Positions 52,522 to 62,456 are shown, counted from the first letter of the stretch. The stretch: 64,000 nt of DNA from NCEH01 sp043195195 (GCF_043195195.1 NZ_JBAFWT010000004.1:62001-126000); one strand, 5' to 3'. The notes: generated from the letters alone by a model not told the origin. Program-made: numbers and translations.

Positions 52522-54927
52522 TCAGCGGCGGAAGCCACCACCGCCGAAGCGCGCGCCGCCGCCGAAGCCGCCTCCAAAACGGTCGCCGCCGCCGAAGCGG
52601 TCAGCGCCGGAATCGATGCGCTGGTCGCTCCATTGGCGCGCCTGACGCTCCTGGTCGAGATTGGCCAGGGCGGCATTGTGGTCCACCGATTGCCAGCCGG
52701 AGGTGGTCGCCTTGTTCCAGCCGGTGTCCGAGTGCTGGTAGACGTTGCCGTCATGGTCCGCATAGACGTTGCCGTTGTTCCAGCCCACCGTGTTGCCCGT
52801 GCGCTGGTTGGTGGCGACGCCCTTGCTGTCCACGTCGACGTGCCCGTCCTCGCGGCTCACGGAGGTCGAGGTGGCGTGAGCGGTTCCGGCGGTGGGATTG
52901 ACGCCGGTGGATTCGCGCGTCGCTTCCTTGTTCCCGGTATAGGCATTGCCAGTGACGGACGCGCTGGACTGGCCGCGGGCCCCGGTGGCGGGGTTGTAGC
53001 GGCTGTTGTCGCGGGCGGCGCCGTAATTGCCGGTATAGGGATTGAACGCAGCCGCCGAGCGGCCGGCGAAGTCGGTGCCCCGCGCCGTCGTGCCGGACCA
53101 GGCGCGCGACGACCAGGCGGTGCCGTTTGCCGTCACGCCCCAGGAATGGGCGACCACCGCATCGCCACCCCAGCGGCCATACATGTTGGCGTAGTTGAGG
53201 TTGGTATAGCCCCAATGGCCGCCCCAGGGGCCAGCACCCCAATACGGACCCCAATAGGGATTGACCGCGGCGCCCCAGGCCCAGCCGGCGGCGAAGCCGA
53301 AGCCGAAGCCAACGGTCGCTCCGAGCGCGAAGCCGGCGCCATAGCCATAGGTCGCCGGGCAGCCGTACCACCAGGTCGCACCGGCATAGCCGGTGCAATA
53401 ATAGCCCGTGCCATAGACCACCGTACCGCCGGGAGCGACCATCACGCCCATGTATCCGGGCGTATAGCCCACCACGACCGTCTCGGGCTGAACCGAATAG
53501 ATCCTGACATAGGTGACGTAGTGGACCGGCGATGACACCGGGATCGTATAGATCACATCAGGGACCACATCCGCGACCCGCCAGGGGCCGGTCGGCGAGG
53601 CGGAGACAAACCACACGCCCTGCGAGACCATGTAATAGCGGTTGCTGCTCACCTGGATCACGGGCAGCGGCGTGTTGACCGCGTATTTGAGGGCGGTGCC
53701 GGTGACGTCAATGAATTGCGGCGCGCCCTGATAGGTCACGCTGCCGGCGGTCGAGCGTTTCACCGTGGCGGTCTGCGGAATGGTGGCGGCGATCGCCGCT
53801 TCCTTGGCCTGCGGCGTTCCCGCGACCGACACCAGGACATTGGCCTTCGGATCGTGCTCCGAGATCTTCGCAAAGTCCGCCGGCAAGGCATCCGAGGCTA
53901 CGAAGGCCCACGGGCCGCGCAGGTCGGCGGCGCGGAACCAGCGGCCCGAAATCAGCACATAGAAGGCATTGTTGCTGGGATCCATGAACACCGCATGGTC
54001 GGCATTGCTCATGGACAGAAGGGTGGTGCCCGCCACCGGAAGCATCTGCGGCTGGCCGTTGGTCTGAATCAGCTCCGTCGGTGTCGCGGCGACATAGACG
54101 GCCGGCGGCGGCACGATCGGCTTGCCATCCTGCGCCAGCAGCGGGTCCGGGGCGTTCTGCTGGGACGCCACCTTGCCGGCGTTGACCAGCGCGCTGGAAG
54201 GCTGGGGCGTCACCACCCAGGTGCTGTCTAGGCTGCTGGTCTCATACCAGGTGCCGGCCGCCTGGAGATGATAAACGCCCTTCTGGTCGCGCAACAGCAG
54301 CGGTCGGGTATTGATGACCCGCTGGAAACCGGTCACGCCGGCGATCGGCTTGAGGTCCGGGTCGCCGGAGATCAGCACAAGCACGGTCAAGGTGTCGGTG
54401 AAGACGATGCGCGGCGGGGTATTCTCCACTGGCTGGGTCTTCAGCGCCTGGATCTTCTGGTTGACGGCATAGCTCGCCTGCAAGCGATCCAGCGCCACGG
54501 TGATGCCGTCCGGCGGCAGGCGCTTGGTAAGCGCCTCATTGATGGACGCCGCCTGGTCGGGCGCAGTCGGCACTTCCACCTTGACGATCTTGATATCGGC
54601 GAGGTGAACCAGTCCCGCCGCCTTATCCACGCTGGTGGTGGCGATGAAATCAGCGAAACCGTAGGTGGGCGCTCCGTCCTTCGGGCCGATGGCCACGGCC
54701 GCCCGGCCGCCGATCTTATTGCCGTCCCAACTGTTGATCTGCGGCTGGTAGAGTTCGAGGCGGCTATTGCCCACGTCGAAATCGCGAGGCCATGTGAGGC
54801 TGGCGCCGGGTGCCTGGGTTTGCTGCGGGGCGGGCGGCTGCTGAGCGTAAGCGAATGGTGCCGTGAGCATGGATGCGATGGTCAGCGCGGTGATCGCGCC
54901 ACTGCCCTTAAGCCGGACTCTCAACAT
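52522..54927 (-). CDS. large secreted Gly/Tyr/Trp-rich protein, repeated GxW motifs
   Basis: 801 residues. Signal peptide to about residue 30 (ITALTIASMLTAPFAYAQ). An N-terminal domain (40-250) recurs in the broken paralogue 1.3 kb upstream. Three spaced repeats resemble one motif: GTWYETSSLDSTWVV, GRWFRAADLRGPWAFV, GVWFVSASPTGPWRVA. Then a Gly/Tyr-rich hydrophobic region and a polar tail of repeats ending in RFGGG units. Similar proteins are often labelled carbohydrate-binding family V/XII, which I cannot confirm. Start 54927 with AGGGGA upstream. Function unknown; probably surface or periplasmic. Confidence 0.75.
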   Translation of the reverse strand: MLRVRLKGSGAITALTIASMLTAPFAYAQQPPAPQQTQAPGASLTWPRDFDVGNSRLELYQPQINSWDGNKIGGRAAVAIGPKDGAPTYGFADFIATTSVDKAAGLVHLADIKIVKVEVPTAPDQAASINEALTKRLPPDGITVALDRLQASYAVNQKIQALKTQPVENTPPRIVFTDTLTVLVLISGDPDLKPIAGVTGFQRVINTRPLLLRDQKGVYHLQAAGTWYETSSLDSTWVVTPQPSSALVNAGKVASQQNAPDPLLAQDGKPIVPPPAVYVAATPTELIQTNGQPQMLPVAGTTLLSMSNADHAVFMDPSNNAFYVLISGRWFRAADLRGPWAFVASDALPADFAKISEHDPKANVLVSVAGTPQAKEAAIAATIPQTATVKRSTAGSVTYQGAPQFIDVTGTALKYAVNTPLPVIQVSSNRYYMVSQGVWFVSASPTGPWRVADVVPDVIYTIPVSSPVHYVTYVRIYSVQPETVVVGYTPGYMGVMVAPGGTVVYGTGYYCTGYAGATWWYGCPATYGYGAGFALGATVGFGFGFAAGWAWGAAVNPYWGPYWGAGPWGGHWGYTNLNYANMYGRWGGDAVVAHSWGVTANGTAWSSRAWSGTTARGTDFAGRSAAAFNPYTGNYGAARDNSRYNPATGARGQSSASVTGNAYTGNKEATRESTGVNPTAGTAHATSTSVSREDGHVDVDSKGVATNQRTGNTVGWNNGNVYADHDGNVYQHSDTGWNKATTSGWQSVDHNAALANLDQERQARQWSDQRIDSGADRFGGGDRFGGGFGGGARFGGGGFRR

Positions 54928-55119
54928 TGGCGTTTCCCCTTGCATCGTTGCCGCCCCATACGGCGAAGACCTAGCATCTCCGATCCGCTTCGTCAGCCAC
55001 CGCTGGGTTTCCACGTAAGCTTGACGGTCGCGCAAAAAGGGACCGCTATTTAGGGGCGCCGCGCCTCAAGTGTCGGCGGAGGAGGATGCATGCAGCATCC
55101 AGGGCAGGGAGAAGACGAC

Positions 55120-55809
55120 GTGAAGAAATATGTCGCGGAATGTCTCGGCACGGCAACACTCGTGCTTTTCGGCTGTGGCGCTGCGGTCCTCACGGGCGTA
55201 GGGGGCGGCCATCTGGGAATCTTCCCGATCGCCTTCGCGTTCGGCCTCGCGGTGACATCCATGGCCTATGGCATAGGCCACGTTTCCGGCTGCCACATCA
55301 ATCCGGCCGTCACCGTGGGCGTATGGGCGGCCGGGCGCCTGCCCACGGCCGAGGTGCCGAAATACATCATCGCCCAGATCATCGGCGGCATTCTCGGCGC
55401 CGGCATCCTTTATGTGATCGCCTCGGGCCGGCTCACCGGCTTCGACGTCGCCACCGAAGGGCTCGGCCAGAACGGCTGGGGCGAGGGCTACGTGGGCGGC
55501 TACGGGCTCGCCGCCGCCGTGGTGGCGGAACTGGTGGGAACCTTCATCTTCCTGGTGGTGATCCTCGGATCCACTTCCAAGGCGGGCATCACCCAGGCGG
55601 CTGGCCTCGCCATCGGTCTGTCGCTGGTGATGATCCACATCGTATTCATTCCGGTCACGGGGGTTTCGGTCAATCCGGCCCGGAGCATCGGCCCGGCCCT
55701 GTTCGTCGGCGGCAAGGCGCTGGCCCAGCTCTGGCTGTTCATCATCGTGCCGCCCATCGGCGCGGTGCTGGCGGGATTGCTGTTCCGGTTTCGCGTGCTG
55801 GAAGACTGA
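55120..55809 (+). CDS. aqpZ: aquaporin Z
   Basis: 229 residues, six membrane helices plus the two half-helices: CHINPAVTVG and VSVNPARSIG carry the NPA motifs. The ar/R filter has Phe in helix 2, His in MIHIVFIPVTG, Arg after the second NPA, and Val where E. coli AqpZ has Thr183. Water-selective channel of the inner membrane. The start is taken as GTG 55120 (MKKYVAECLGT), preceded by AGGGAGAAG; an ATG 30 bases upstream is also in frame but less typical. Confidence 0.95.
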   Translation: MKKYVAECLGTATLVLFGCGAAVLTGVGGGHLGIFPIAFAFGLAVTSMAYGIGHVSGCHINPAVTVGVWAAGRLPTAEVPKYIIAQIIGGILGAGILYVIASGRLTGFDVATEGLGQNGWGEGYVGGYGLAAAVVAELVGTFIFLVVILGSTSKAGITQAAGLAIGLSLVMIHIVFIPVTGVSVNPARSIGPALFVGGKALAQLWLFIIVPPIGAVLAGLLFRFRVLED

Positions 55810-55830
55810 AATCGGGGCCGCGTACGAACA

Positions 55831-55860
55831 CTGCGGGCGTGGATCGCTCCACGCCCGCAG
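55831..55860 (+). terminator. 12-bp hairpin after aqpZ
   Basis: CTGCGGGCGTGG and its complement around a 6-base loop, 21 bases after the aqpZ stop. No T-run follows, so the strength is uncertain. Confidence 0.5.
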
Positions 55861-55898
55861 CTGAATTTGACCAATCGACCTTCGCTTTATCGAGTGTC

Positions 55899-57132
55899 TC
55901 ACCGACGATGGTGGCCATGCCCATGATGCCCCTCGCGCTGACGGTGCTCCCGGTCGTGGCGTCCCTCGTCGTGGTGTTCCCGATCAGCATGGTCCTTGGC
56001 GTCGCCATCGCGATGTTCGTGATCCGCTTCCCTTCTGCCACGATCGTCATCGGTGAAATCCCGACCGTCGTTGTCACGACGATCATGGTCCGCGCCGGCT
56101 TCATCGGACCGAGCCGTCCCTTCCGAGCGCGCCGGCTCGCCTGAGGCTTTGGCATCATCCGTCTTGGCGTGGCTATCGGCTTTCTCGCGATCCTCGCCCT
56201 TGCCGCCATCGGTCTGCGGGCCGGGGCCTTCGGGAAGCTTTCCCTTATCGTCACCCTTGGGCGGGGCCATCGGTCTGGATCAGTTCGGTCGGAACGGTGG
56301 ATACCAGAATGGCGGGCGGCGGGGAGATCGGCTTGCCGTCTTGCGGCAGCAGCGGATCTGCCTGTTGGGCCGCATTCGCGATCTTGGCAGCGGACAACAC
56401 ATCGGCCGGTACCTCCCGGGTTGGGATCCAGGGGTCGTTGAGGTCCGAGGCTTCGAACCAGGAGCCTCCGGCCTGGAGGTGATAGGCTTGGACGATATCT
56501 TGCAGCAGCATCGCTTGGGTATTTGTGGCGCGCTGAAATCCCGGCGCGCCCTCCACCGGCTGCCAGACCGGGGCGCCATCAATGGGGACCAGCACGGTCA
56601 GGCGATCTGTGAAAACGATGCGCGGAACCGGGTTCTGAATCCCCGTGCTGGCCGGCGGCTGCGCCGTTGCGCTGATGCTCGCCTGCACCAGGGAGAGCGG
56701 CAGAGTGATGACGCGGTCCGAAACATGGCGCGCCAACGCGCGTTGCGTAGCCGAATTGTCGCTCGGCGCCACCGGGATTTCCACCCGCTCAATCCGGATA
56801 TTGGACAAGCGAACGGACCCTGAATCATCGCCTTTTTCCGCCCATGCGGAAAAATAGGCGAAGCCGTAATGGGGCGTGCTGTTCGCTTTACCTAACGCAA
56901 GAGCGGCGCGGCCAGTGAGCCGCGTGCCGTTCCACGTCTGAGCCCGAGGCTGGTAAAGCTGAACCCGCGAGGCGCCCACATTATAGGTCAGCGGCTAGGC
57001 CGGTTGCGCCGGCTGAGGGGTACCCGGCTTCTGCGGTGTCGGCGAGGAGGCCTGAGCAAGTGCCAGCCCATTGGCAACCGGGGCAACCGCAGCAAAAGCA
57101 AGGGCCGCATTGAAAAGCACGCGCTTGTACAT
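55899..57132 (-). pseudogene. disrupted paralogue of the large secreted protein (nonsense codon and frameshift)
   Basis: Starting at ATG 57132 (GGAGAGG upstream) the frame reads a signal peptide MYKRVLFNAALAFAAVAP..., then meets TAG at 56997-56995 after 45 codons. Directly beyond, the same frame continues VGASRVQLYQPRAQTWNGT and matches the N-terminal third of the 801-residue protein up to PTELIQTDG, then stops at 56251. The other minus frame from 56270 continues with a charged Asp/His/Arg-rich tail to 55899, which suggests a frameshift near 56260. The large C-terminal repeat region of the intact paralogue is missing. Either a decayed duplicate or two short expressed remnants. Confidence 0.72.
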
Positions 57133-57230
57133 ATGACCTCTCCATTTGGGCAGCTTCTAGCGCCATGGAGGGCCGCGCGCGATCTGAGACATGTAAATTG
57201 TGGTAAAAACGTACGCTACCGGCAGGTAAA

Positions 57231-57258
57231 AGAAGGCGCGGTTCATGCCGCGCCTTCT
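57231..57258 (-). terminator. Rho-independent terminator of katA
   Basis: Stem AGAAGGCGCG/CGCGCCTTCT with an 8-base loop; on the minus strand it is followed by TTTTA, 22 bases after the katA stop codon. Confidence 0.85.
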
Positions 57259-57279
57259 TCGGTCAATTGCGATGCGCGC

Positions 57280-58785
57280 TCACTCGGCGGCTTGGGTGCC
57301 CTGAGGCATCTTCTGCTGCTGCGCGGTCTCGGCCGCCTTGGCCCGGGTCATATGGGCAAGCGCCTCGCGTACGCCCGCACCATATTCGGGATGGACCTTC
57401 TCGAAATGGCCGATCTGCCGGTCGGCGATCTCCTGCGGGATGCCCCACATGGCTTCGGCGAGATTCGTGAACAGGCGCTGGCGCTGGCCGGCGTCGAACA
57501 GTTCGAACAGGGCGCGGGGCTGGGCATAATCGTCATTGCCCACGCGGTGGCTGTAGCGCTCGGCATCGCCGGAAATCTTCAGCGGCGGCTCGACAAAAGC
57601 CGGGTTTTCCGCCGCGCCGTTGAACGAGTTGGGCTCGTAATAGGCGTCCGTATTGCCGGTCATCTGTGGGAAGAAGCGCATGGCTCCATCCTTGTGATAA
57701 TGGTGCACCGGGCAGCGGGCGGCGTTCACGGGCAGGTGCTCGTAATGGGTGCCGAGGCGGTACCGGTGCGCATCCGCATAAGAGAAGATGCGGCCCTGCA
57801 ACATCTTGTCGGGCGAAAAGCCGATGCCGGGAATGATGTTCGAGGGCGAGAAGGCCGCCTGCTCGATTTCCGCGAAATAGTTTTCCGGGTTGCGGTTCAG
57901 CTCCAAAATGCCGACGTCGATCGGCGGATATTCGCCGTGCGGCCACACCTTGGTGAGATCGAAGGGATTGTAGGAGGTGTTCTCCGCATCCAGCTCCGGC
58001 ATGATCTGGACCTGCACCTTCCACTTCGGGAAGTCGCCCTTCTCGATGGAGCCGAACAGGTCTTCCTGGGTGGATTCGCGGGTGCGCCCGACGATCTGCG
58101 TGGCCTCGCCATTGGTCCAGTGCTTGTGGCCCTGCACGGTCTTGAAATGGAACTTCACCCAGAACCGCTCATTGGCGGCATTGATGAAGGAATAGGTGTG
58201 CGAGCCGTAGCCGTTCATGTGCCGCACGTCGGTGGGCAGGCCGCGATCCGAGAACAGGATGGTCACCTGGTGGAGGCTTTCGGGCGAAAGCGACCAGAAG
58301 TCCCACATCGCGGTGGGGGAGCGCAAATTGGTCTTGGGATGGCGCTTCTGGGTATGGATGAAGTCCGGGAACTTATAGGGATCGCGGACGAAAAACACCG
58401 GCGTGTTGTTGCCGACCAGATCCCAATTGCCTTCCTCGGTGTAGAATTTCAGGGCGAAGCCGCGCACGTCGCGTTCCGCGTCCGCCGCGCCCTGCTCGCC
58501 GGCCACGGTGGAGAAGCGGGCCAGCATCTCGGTCTTCTTGCCGGGCTGGAACACCTTGGCCTTGGTGTATTTGGTGATGTCGCCGGTGATGGTGAGGGTG
58601 CCGAACGCGCCCCAGCCCTTGGCATGCACCACACGCTCGGGGATGCGCTCACGATTCTGGTGGGCCAACTTCTCGATGAGCTGGTAATCCTGCAGCAGGA
58701 CCGGGCCGCGCGAGCCGGCGGTGATCGAATTCTGGTTGTCGGCGATGGGTGCGCCGGCCGTCGTCGTCAGTGTCGGCTTGGTCAT
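57280..58785 (-). CDS. katA: monofunctional haem catalase, clade 3
   Basis: 501 residues. Distal His54 in RVVHAKGWGAFG, Asn127 in VGNNTPVFFVRD, proximal haem ligand Tyr336 in RIFSYADAHRYRLG: the complete catalase triad. The length fits small-subunit clade 3 enzymes. It removes H2O2 in the cytoplasm. Start 58785 (MTKPTLTTTAG); the upstream in-frame extension is not protein-like. Divergent from oxyR, with a perfect inverted repeat in the 122-base gap. Confidence 0.97.
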   Translation of the reverse strand: MTKPTLTTTAGAPIADNQNSITAGSRGPVLLQDYQLIEKLAHQNRERIPERVVHAKGWGAFGTLTITGDITKYTKAKVFQPGKKTEMLARFSTVAGEQGAADAERDVRGFALKFYTEEGNWDLVGNNTPVFFVRDPYKFPDFIHTQKRHPKTNLRSPTAMWDFWSLSPESLHQVTILFSDRGLPTDVRHMNGYGSHTYSFINAANERFWVKFHFKTVQGHKHWTNGEATQIVGRTRESTQEDLFGSIEKGDFPKWKVQVQIMPELDAENTSYNPFDLTKVWPHGEYPPIDVGILELNRNPENYFAEIEQAAFSPSNIIPGIGFSPDKMLQGRIFSYADAHRYRLGTHYEHLPVNAARCPVHHYHKDGAMRFFPQMTGNTDAYYEPNSFNGAAENPAFVEPPLKISGDAERYSHRVGNDDYAQPRALFELFDAGQRQRLFTNLAEAMWGIPQEIADRQIGHFEKVHPEYGAGVREALAHMTRAKAAETAQQQKMPQGTQAAE

Positions 58786-58886
58786 GGATCTACTCTCGTT
58801 TGCGCTGCCCATCGGGAGGCAGCCCTCGGCTGCGCGCACCATGGCCCCTTCTGGTGATCAGGACAAATCAGTTTGCATCGGTTCCA

Positions 58887-58900
58887 AGATAAGATTATCT
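58887..58900. promoter_or_regulatory. inverted repeat in katA/oxyR gap, candidate OxyR site
   Basis: AGATAA-GA-TTATCT, perfect 6-bp arms, ends 7 bases before the oxyR ATG and about 100 bases upstream of katA. The ATAG-type half-sites of OxyR (ATAG-N7-CTAT pairs) are only partly matched, so this is a candidate, not a confident site. Confidence 0.5.
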
Positions 58901-58907
58901 GATCGAC

Positions 58908-59828
58908 ATGCTCTCCATTCGACAGCTCCGCTATTTTGAGGCCCTCTCCCGCCACCGTCATTTCGGCCGCGCCTCCGAGGAATGCGCCGTCACCCAGCCC
59001 GCATTATCCATGCAGGTGAAGGAGATGGAGACCTTTCTCGGCGTGGAGCTGGTGGAGCGCGGCCGCAACGGGGTGAGCCTCACGGCGGCGGGGGAGGAGG
59101 CGGCGCTGCGCGCCTGTGCGGTGCTGGCCTCCATCGCCGATCTCGAACGGGCGATCCGGGCGCGGGGTCGGCTGCTGGAAGGCCGCCTGCGGCTCGGGGT
59201 GATCCCGTCGGTCGCGCCCTATCTGCTGCCGCGCCTGCTGCCCGAGGTGGGGCTGCAGCATCCCGGCCTTGAACTCGCCTTGCGCGAGACCCAGACCGAG
59301 CAGCTCATCGCGGAACTGGCCAATGGCAGCCTCGATCTGCTGATCCTCAGCCTGCCGGTGGAGCATCCCGCTCTCGCCACCTTGGCGCTGTTCGACGATC
59401 CTTTCCTGCTGGCGATTCCCGAGCCGGGCGGCAATGGCCCCCCGTTCGCCTCGCCCGATCAATTGGCGCCGGAGGATCTGCTGCTGCTGGAGGACGGTCA
59501 TTGCTTCCGCGATCAGGCGCTGCAGGTGTGCGGCGCCATGGACCAGAAGCGGCTGCGCCGGTTCGGCGCCACCAGCCTGTCCACCCTGGTGCAATTGGTG
59601 GCGAACGGGCAGGGCATCACCTTGCTGCCGGAGATGTTCGTGGAATCGGAGGGCGGGGCCATTCCCCGGGTCCGCCTGATGCGCTTTCCCGCGCCCGAGC
59701 CCAAGCGCACCATCGGCCTTGTCTGGCGCAAGACCTTGCCCTTCTCCACGGATGTTGAAGCCTTTGCCCAGCTCGTGGAATCCTGCCGCCCGCGCGCCGC
59801 GCCGCGCCCCGTGCTGCTGCCGATGTGA
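58908..59828 (+). CDS. oxyR: LysR-type H2O2 sensor OxyR
   Basis: 306 residues. N-terminal LysR helix-turn-helix (SIRQLRYFEALSRHRHFGRASEECAVTQPALSMQ) and a C-terminal sensor domain in which DGHCFRDQALQVC places cysteines at 199 and 208, exactly the redox pair of E. coli OxyR. Oxidation by H2O2 makes a disulfide that turns on catalase. Divergent to katA, its classic target. Starts at ATG 58908. Confidence 0.96.
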   Translation: MLSIRQLRYFEALSRHRHFGRASEECAVTQPALSMQVKEMETFLGVELVERGRNGVSLTAAGEEAALRACAVLASIADLERAIRARGRLLEGRLRLGVIPSVAPYLLPRLLPEVGLQHPGLELALRETQTEQLIAELANGSLDLLILSLPVEHPALATLALFDDPFLLAIPEPGGNGPPFASPDQLAPEDLLLLEDGHCFRDQALQVCGAMDQKRLRRFGATSLSTLVQLVANGQGITLLPEMFVESEGGAIPRVRLMRFPAPEPKRTIGLVWRKTLPFSTDVEAFAQLVESCRPRAAPRPVLLPM

Positions 59829-59991
59829 GCGCAGGTGGCGACGGGCAGACCGCGCTACCGTACGCGCCTCCCGTTCGGCGGGCGCGGGCCGGCTTCTTCC
59901 TTCTGTCCACCTGCCATGCGCCTGCGGCGGCGCGCCATGCCTTGCCACCCGCGCGGTTCGCGGCTAAGCCCGCAGAAAGCGTGAGGATAGA

Positions 59992-61059
59992 ATGGCTCAG
60001 GACGGTCTCAATTATCGCGACGCCGGGGTCGACATCGATGCCGGGAACCGGCTCGTCGATCTCATCAAGCCGCTGGTCAAGGCGACCGCCCGGCCGGGTG
60101 CCGATGCCGACATCGGTGGGTTTGGCGGGCTGTTCGACCTCAAGCGCGCCGGTTTCGTCGATCCCCTGCTGGTCGCGACCACCGACGGCGTGGGCACCAA
60201 GCTGAAGATCGCCATTGAGACCGGCAAGCACGACACCATCGGCATCGACCTTGTCGCGATGTGCGTGAACGATCTGGTGGTGCAGGGCGCCGAGCCGCTG
60301 TTTTTCCTGGATTATTTCGCGACCGGCCACCTCGCGCCCGAGGTCGGCGCGCAGATCGTCGCCGGCGTCGCGCGGGCCTGCAAGGATGCCGGATGCGCCC
60401 TCATCGGCGGCGAGACCGCCGAGATGCCGGGCATGTATGCGGATGGCGATTATGACCTTGCCGGCTTCTCCGTGGGCGCGGTCGAGCGTGCGGGCGTGCT
60501 GCCGCGAGGCGATGTGGGGCCGAGCGATGTGATCCTTGGCCTTGCCTCCTCGGGCGTGCATTCCAATGGCTATTCCCTGGTGCGGCGGATCGTCGAGCGG
60601 GCCGGCCTCGCCTGGGACAGCGATGCCCCGTTCGCCCCCGGCACGCGGCTCGGCGTCGCCTTGCTGGAGCCCACCCGCCTTTATGTGCGCAGTGTTTTGG
60701 GCGTGGTGCGCCAGACCGGGGCGGTGAAGGCCTTGGCCCATATCACCGGCGGCGGCATCACCGAGAACCTGCCGCGCGTGCTGCCCAAGGGCACGCTGGC
60801 GCGCATCGATCTGTCGAACCTCATCGTTCCCCCGGTGTTCCGCTGGCTCGCGCAGGCGGGTGGCGTGGCGCCAGACGAGATGTTGCGGGCGTTCAATTGT
60901 GGGGTCGGCATGGCGGTGGTGGTTGCCGCCGCCGAGGCCGAGCGGGTGGCCGATGCGTTCGCCGATGCCGGCGAGAGCGTGGTGCGCCTGGGCGTGATCG
61001 AGCCGGGCGAAGGGGCTGCCCGTGTGGTTTATGATGGCGCCCTGGAGCTTGCGGCCTGA
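59992..61059 (+). CDS. purM: phosphoribosylformylglycinamidine cyclo-ligase (AIR synthase)
   Basis: 355 residues: NYRDAGVDIDAGNRLVDLIKP, GGFGGLFDL, TTDGVGTKLKIA, GGETAEMPGMY and SGVHSNGYSLVRRI are diagnostic PurM motifs. It catalyses the ATP-dependent closure of FGAM to AIR in purine synthesis. The stop overlaps the purN start (TGATG), so the two are coupled. Confidence 0.98.
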   Translation: MAQDGLNYRDAGVDIDAGNRLVDLIKPLVKATARPGADADIGGFGGLFDLKRAGFVDPLLVATTDGVGTKLKIAIETGKHDTIGIDLVAMCVNDLVVQGAEPLFFLDYFATGHLAPEVGAQIVAGVARACKDAGCALIGGETAEMPGMYADGDYDLAGFSVGAVERAGVLPRGDVGPSDVILGLASSGVHSNGYSLVRRIVERAGLAWDSDAPFAPGTRLGVALLEPTRLYVRSVLGVVRQTGAVKALAHITGGGITENLPRVLPKGTLARIDLSNLIVPPVFRWLAQAGGVAPDEMLRAFNCGVGMAVVVAAAEAERVADAFADAGESVVRLGVIEPGEGAARVVYDGALELAA

Positions 61060-61709
61060 TGCTGAAGAAGCGTGTCGCCATTCTGATTTCCGGCCGCGGC
61101 TCCAACATGGCCGCGCTGGTGAAGGCGGCCGAGGCCGCGGATTTTCCGGCCGAGATCGCCCTCGTGGTTTCCAATCGCGCCGATGCGCCGGGCTTGCAGT
61201 TCGCCGAGGAGGCGGGCATCCGCACCATGGTGCTGAGCCATCGCGACTTTTCCGACCGGATCGCGTTCGATGCCGCCCTCGACGCGCATCTGCGCATCGA
61301 GGGCATTGAAATCATTTGCCTGGCCGGTTTCATGCGCCTGCTCACCCCCTGGCTGGTGGAGCGCTGGCGTGACCGCATGATCAACGTGCACCCCTCGCTG
61401 CTGCCAAGCTTCAAGGGCCTCGATACCCATGCCCGGGCGCTGGAGACCGGGGTTCGCTTCCACGGCTGCACCGTGCATCTGGTGCGCCCGGAGATGGACG
61501 ACGGGCCGATCGTGCTCCAGGCCGTGGTGCCGGTGCGGCCGGACGATACGCCGGAGACCCTGGCCGAGCGGGTGCTGGCGCAGGAGCACATCATCTATCC
61601 GCGCGGGCTGGCGCTTTTGGCGGGCGGGCGGATCCAGGTGAAGGACGAGCGGGCCATCATCTCCGGCGCGCGCACCCCCCTCGACGTGCTGGTGGCGCCG
61701 CGGGTGTGA
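61059..61709 (+). CDS. purN: phosphoribosylglycinamide formyltransferase (GAR transformylase)
   Basis: 216 residues: VAILISGRGSNMAAL start, the catalytic INVHPSLLPSFKG motif with active His, and DDGPIVLQA carrying the conserved Asp. Uses 10-formyltetrahydrofolate to formylate GAR in purine synthesis. Overlaps purM by one base. Confidence 0.97.
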   Translation: MLKKRVAILISGRGSNMAALVKAAEAADFPAEIALVVSNRADAPGLQFAEEAGIRTMVLSHRDFSDRIAFDAALDAHLRIEGIEIICLAGFMRLLTPWLVERWRDRMINVHPSLLPSFKGLDTHARALETGVRFHGCTVHLVRPEMDDGPIVLQAVVPVRPDDTPETLAERVLAQEHIIYPRGLALLAGGRIQVKDERAIISGARTPLDVLVAPRV

Positions 61710-61745
61710 AAGCGGGCTGGCGGGGGCCAGGAACGGACAGGCCGC

Positions 61746-62426
61746 ATGACATCCTCTCCCTCTCGCCCGCCCTCGCCCGCGATGCCGGGCGCGCTCTCGC
61801 GCCACCCGCTGGTGCTGGCGACGCTCATGACCGCCTCGGCGGGCTTTGTCGACGCCATCGGCTATGCCCAAGCGGGCGGGCTCTATCTCTCCTTCATGTC
61901 GGGCAATTCCACCCGCTTCGGCACCGCGCTCGCCGCCTTGGACACGCATCTGCTGCTGGGCACGGGGATGGTTATCTGCGCCTTCGTGATCGGCGCCATG
62001 GCGGGCACCTTCGTGATCGAATCCGGGGTGCGCAACCATCTCCTCGCGGTTCTGGCCGTTGAAATCCTTTTGATTTCCGGGGCGCTCGGCCTGGTGGCGG
62101 TGGGGAGCCTGCGGCCGCCGCTGTTCCTGATCGCGATCGCCATGGGCATGCAGAACAGCGTGCACCAGGTGGTGGCGGGGGCAGATGTGGGCAAGAGTTT
62201 CGTGACCGGGGCCTTGTTCAGCTTCGGCCAATCCATCGTCGCGGTGGCGAAGGGGCGGATCAGCGTCTTGGAATGCGCCATGTATGGCGTGTCCTGGCTT
62301 TCGTTCATCTTAGGGGTGGCCCTGGGGGCGCTGGCGTTGATGGTCTTCGGGCTGTTTTATGCCTTGCTGATCCTTCTGGCGGCGCTGGTGGTGGCGCTGG
62401 CGGCGATCTGGGCGAACAAGCTCTAG
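61746..62426 (+). CDS. YoaK/DUF1275 family membrane protein
   Basis: 226 residues, about six membrane helices; the N-terminal VLATLMTASAGFVDAIGYAQAGGLYLSFMSGNSTRFG is the DUF1275 signature. An integral membrane protein of unknown function, sometimes annotated as a transporter. 36 bases after purN on the same strand, so possibly in one message. The parS-like repeat B follows. Confidence 0.88.
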   Translation: MTSSPSRPPSPAMPGALSRHPLVLATLMTASAGFVDAIGYAQAGGLYLSFMSGNSTRFGTALAALDTHLLLGTGMVICAFVIGAMAGTFVIESGVRNHLLAVLAVEILLISGALGLVAVGSLRPPLFLIAIAMGMQNSVHQVVAGADVGKSFVTGALFSFGQSIVAVAKGRISVLECAMYGVSWLSFILGVALGALALMVFGLFYALLILLAALVVALAAIWANKL

Positions 62427-62456
62427 ATCCCCGCAAAACCGCCCGCGCGGGAAAAA

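Noticed and set aside
55910..56143. plus-strand frame opposite the charged tail of the pseudogene
   Set aside because: Hydrophobic appearance comes from reading the complement of Asp/His codons; no start site or family.
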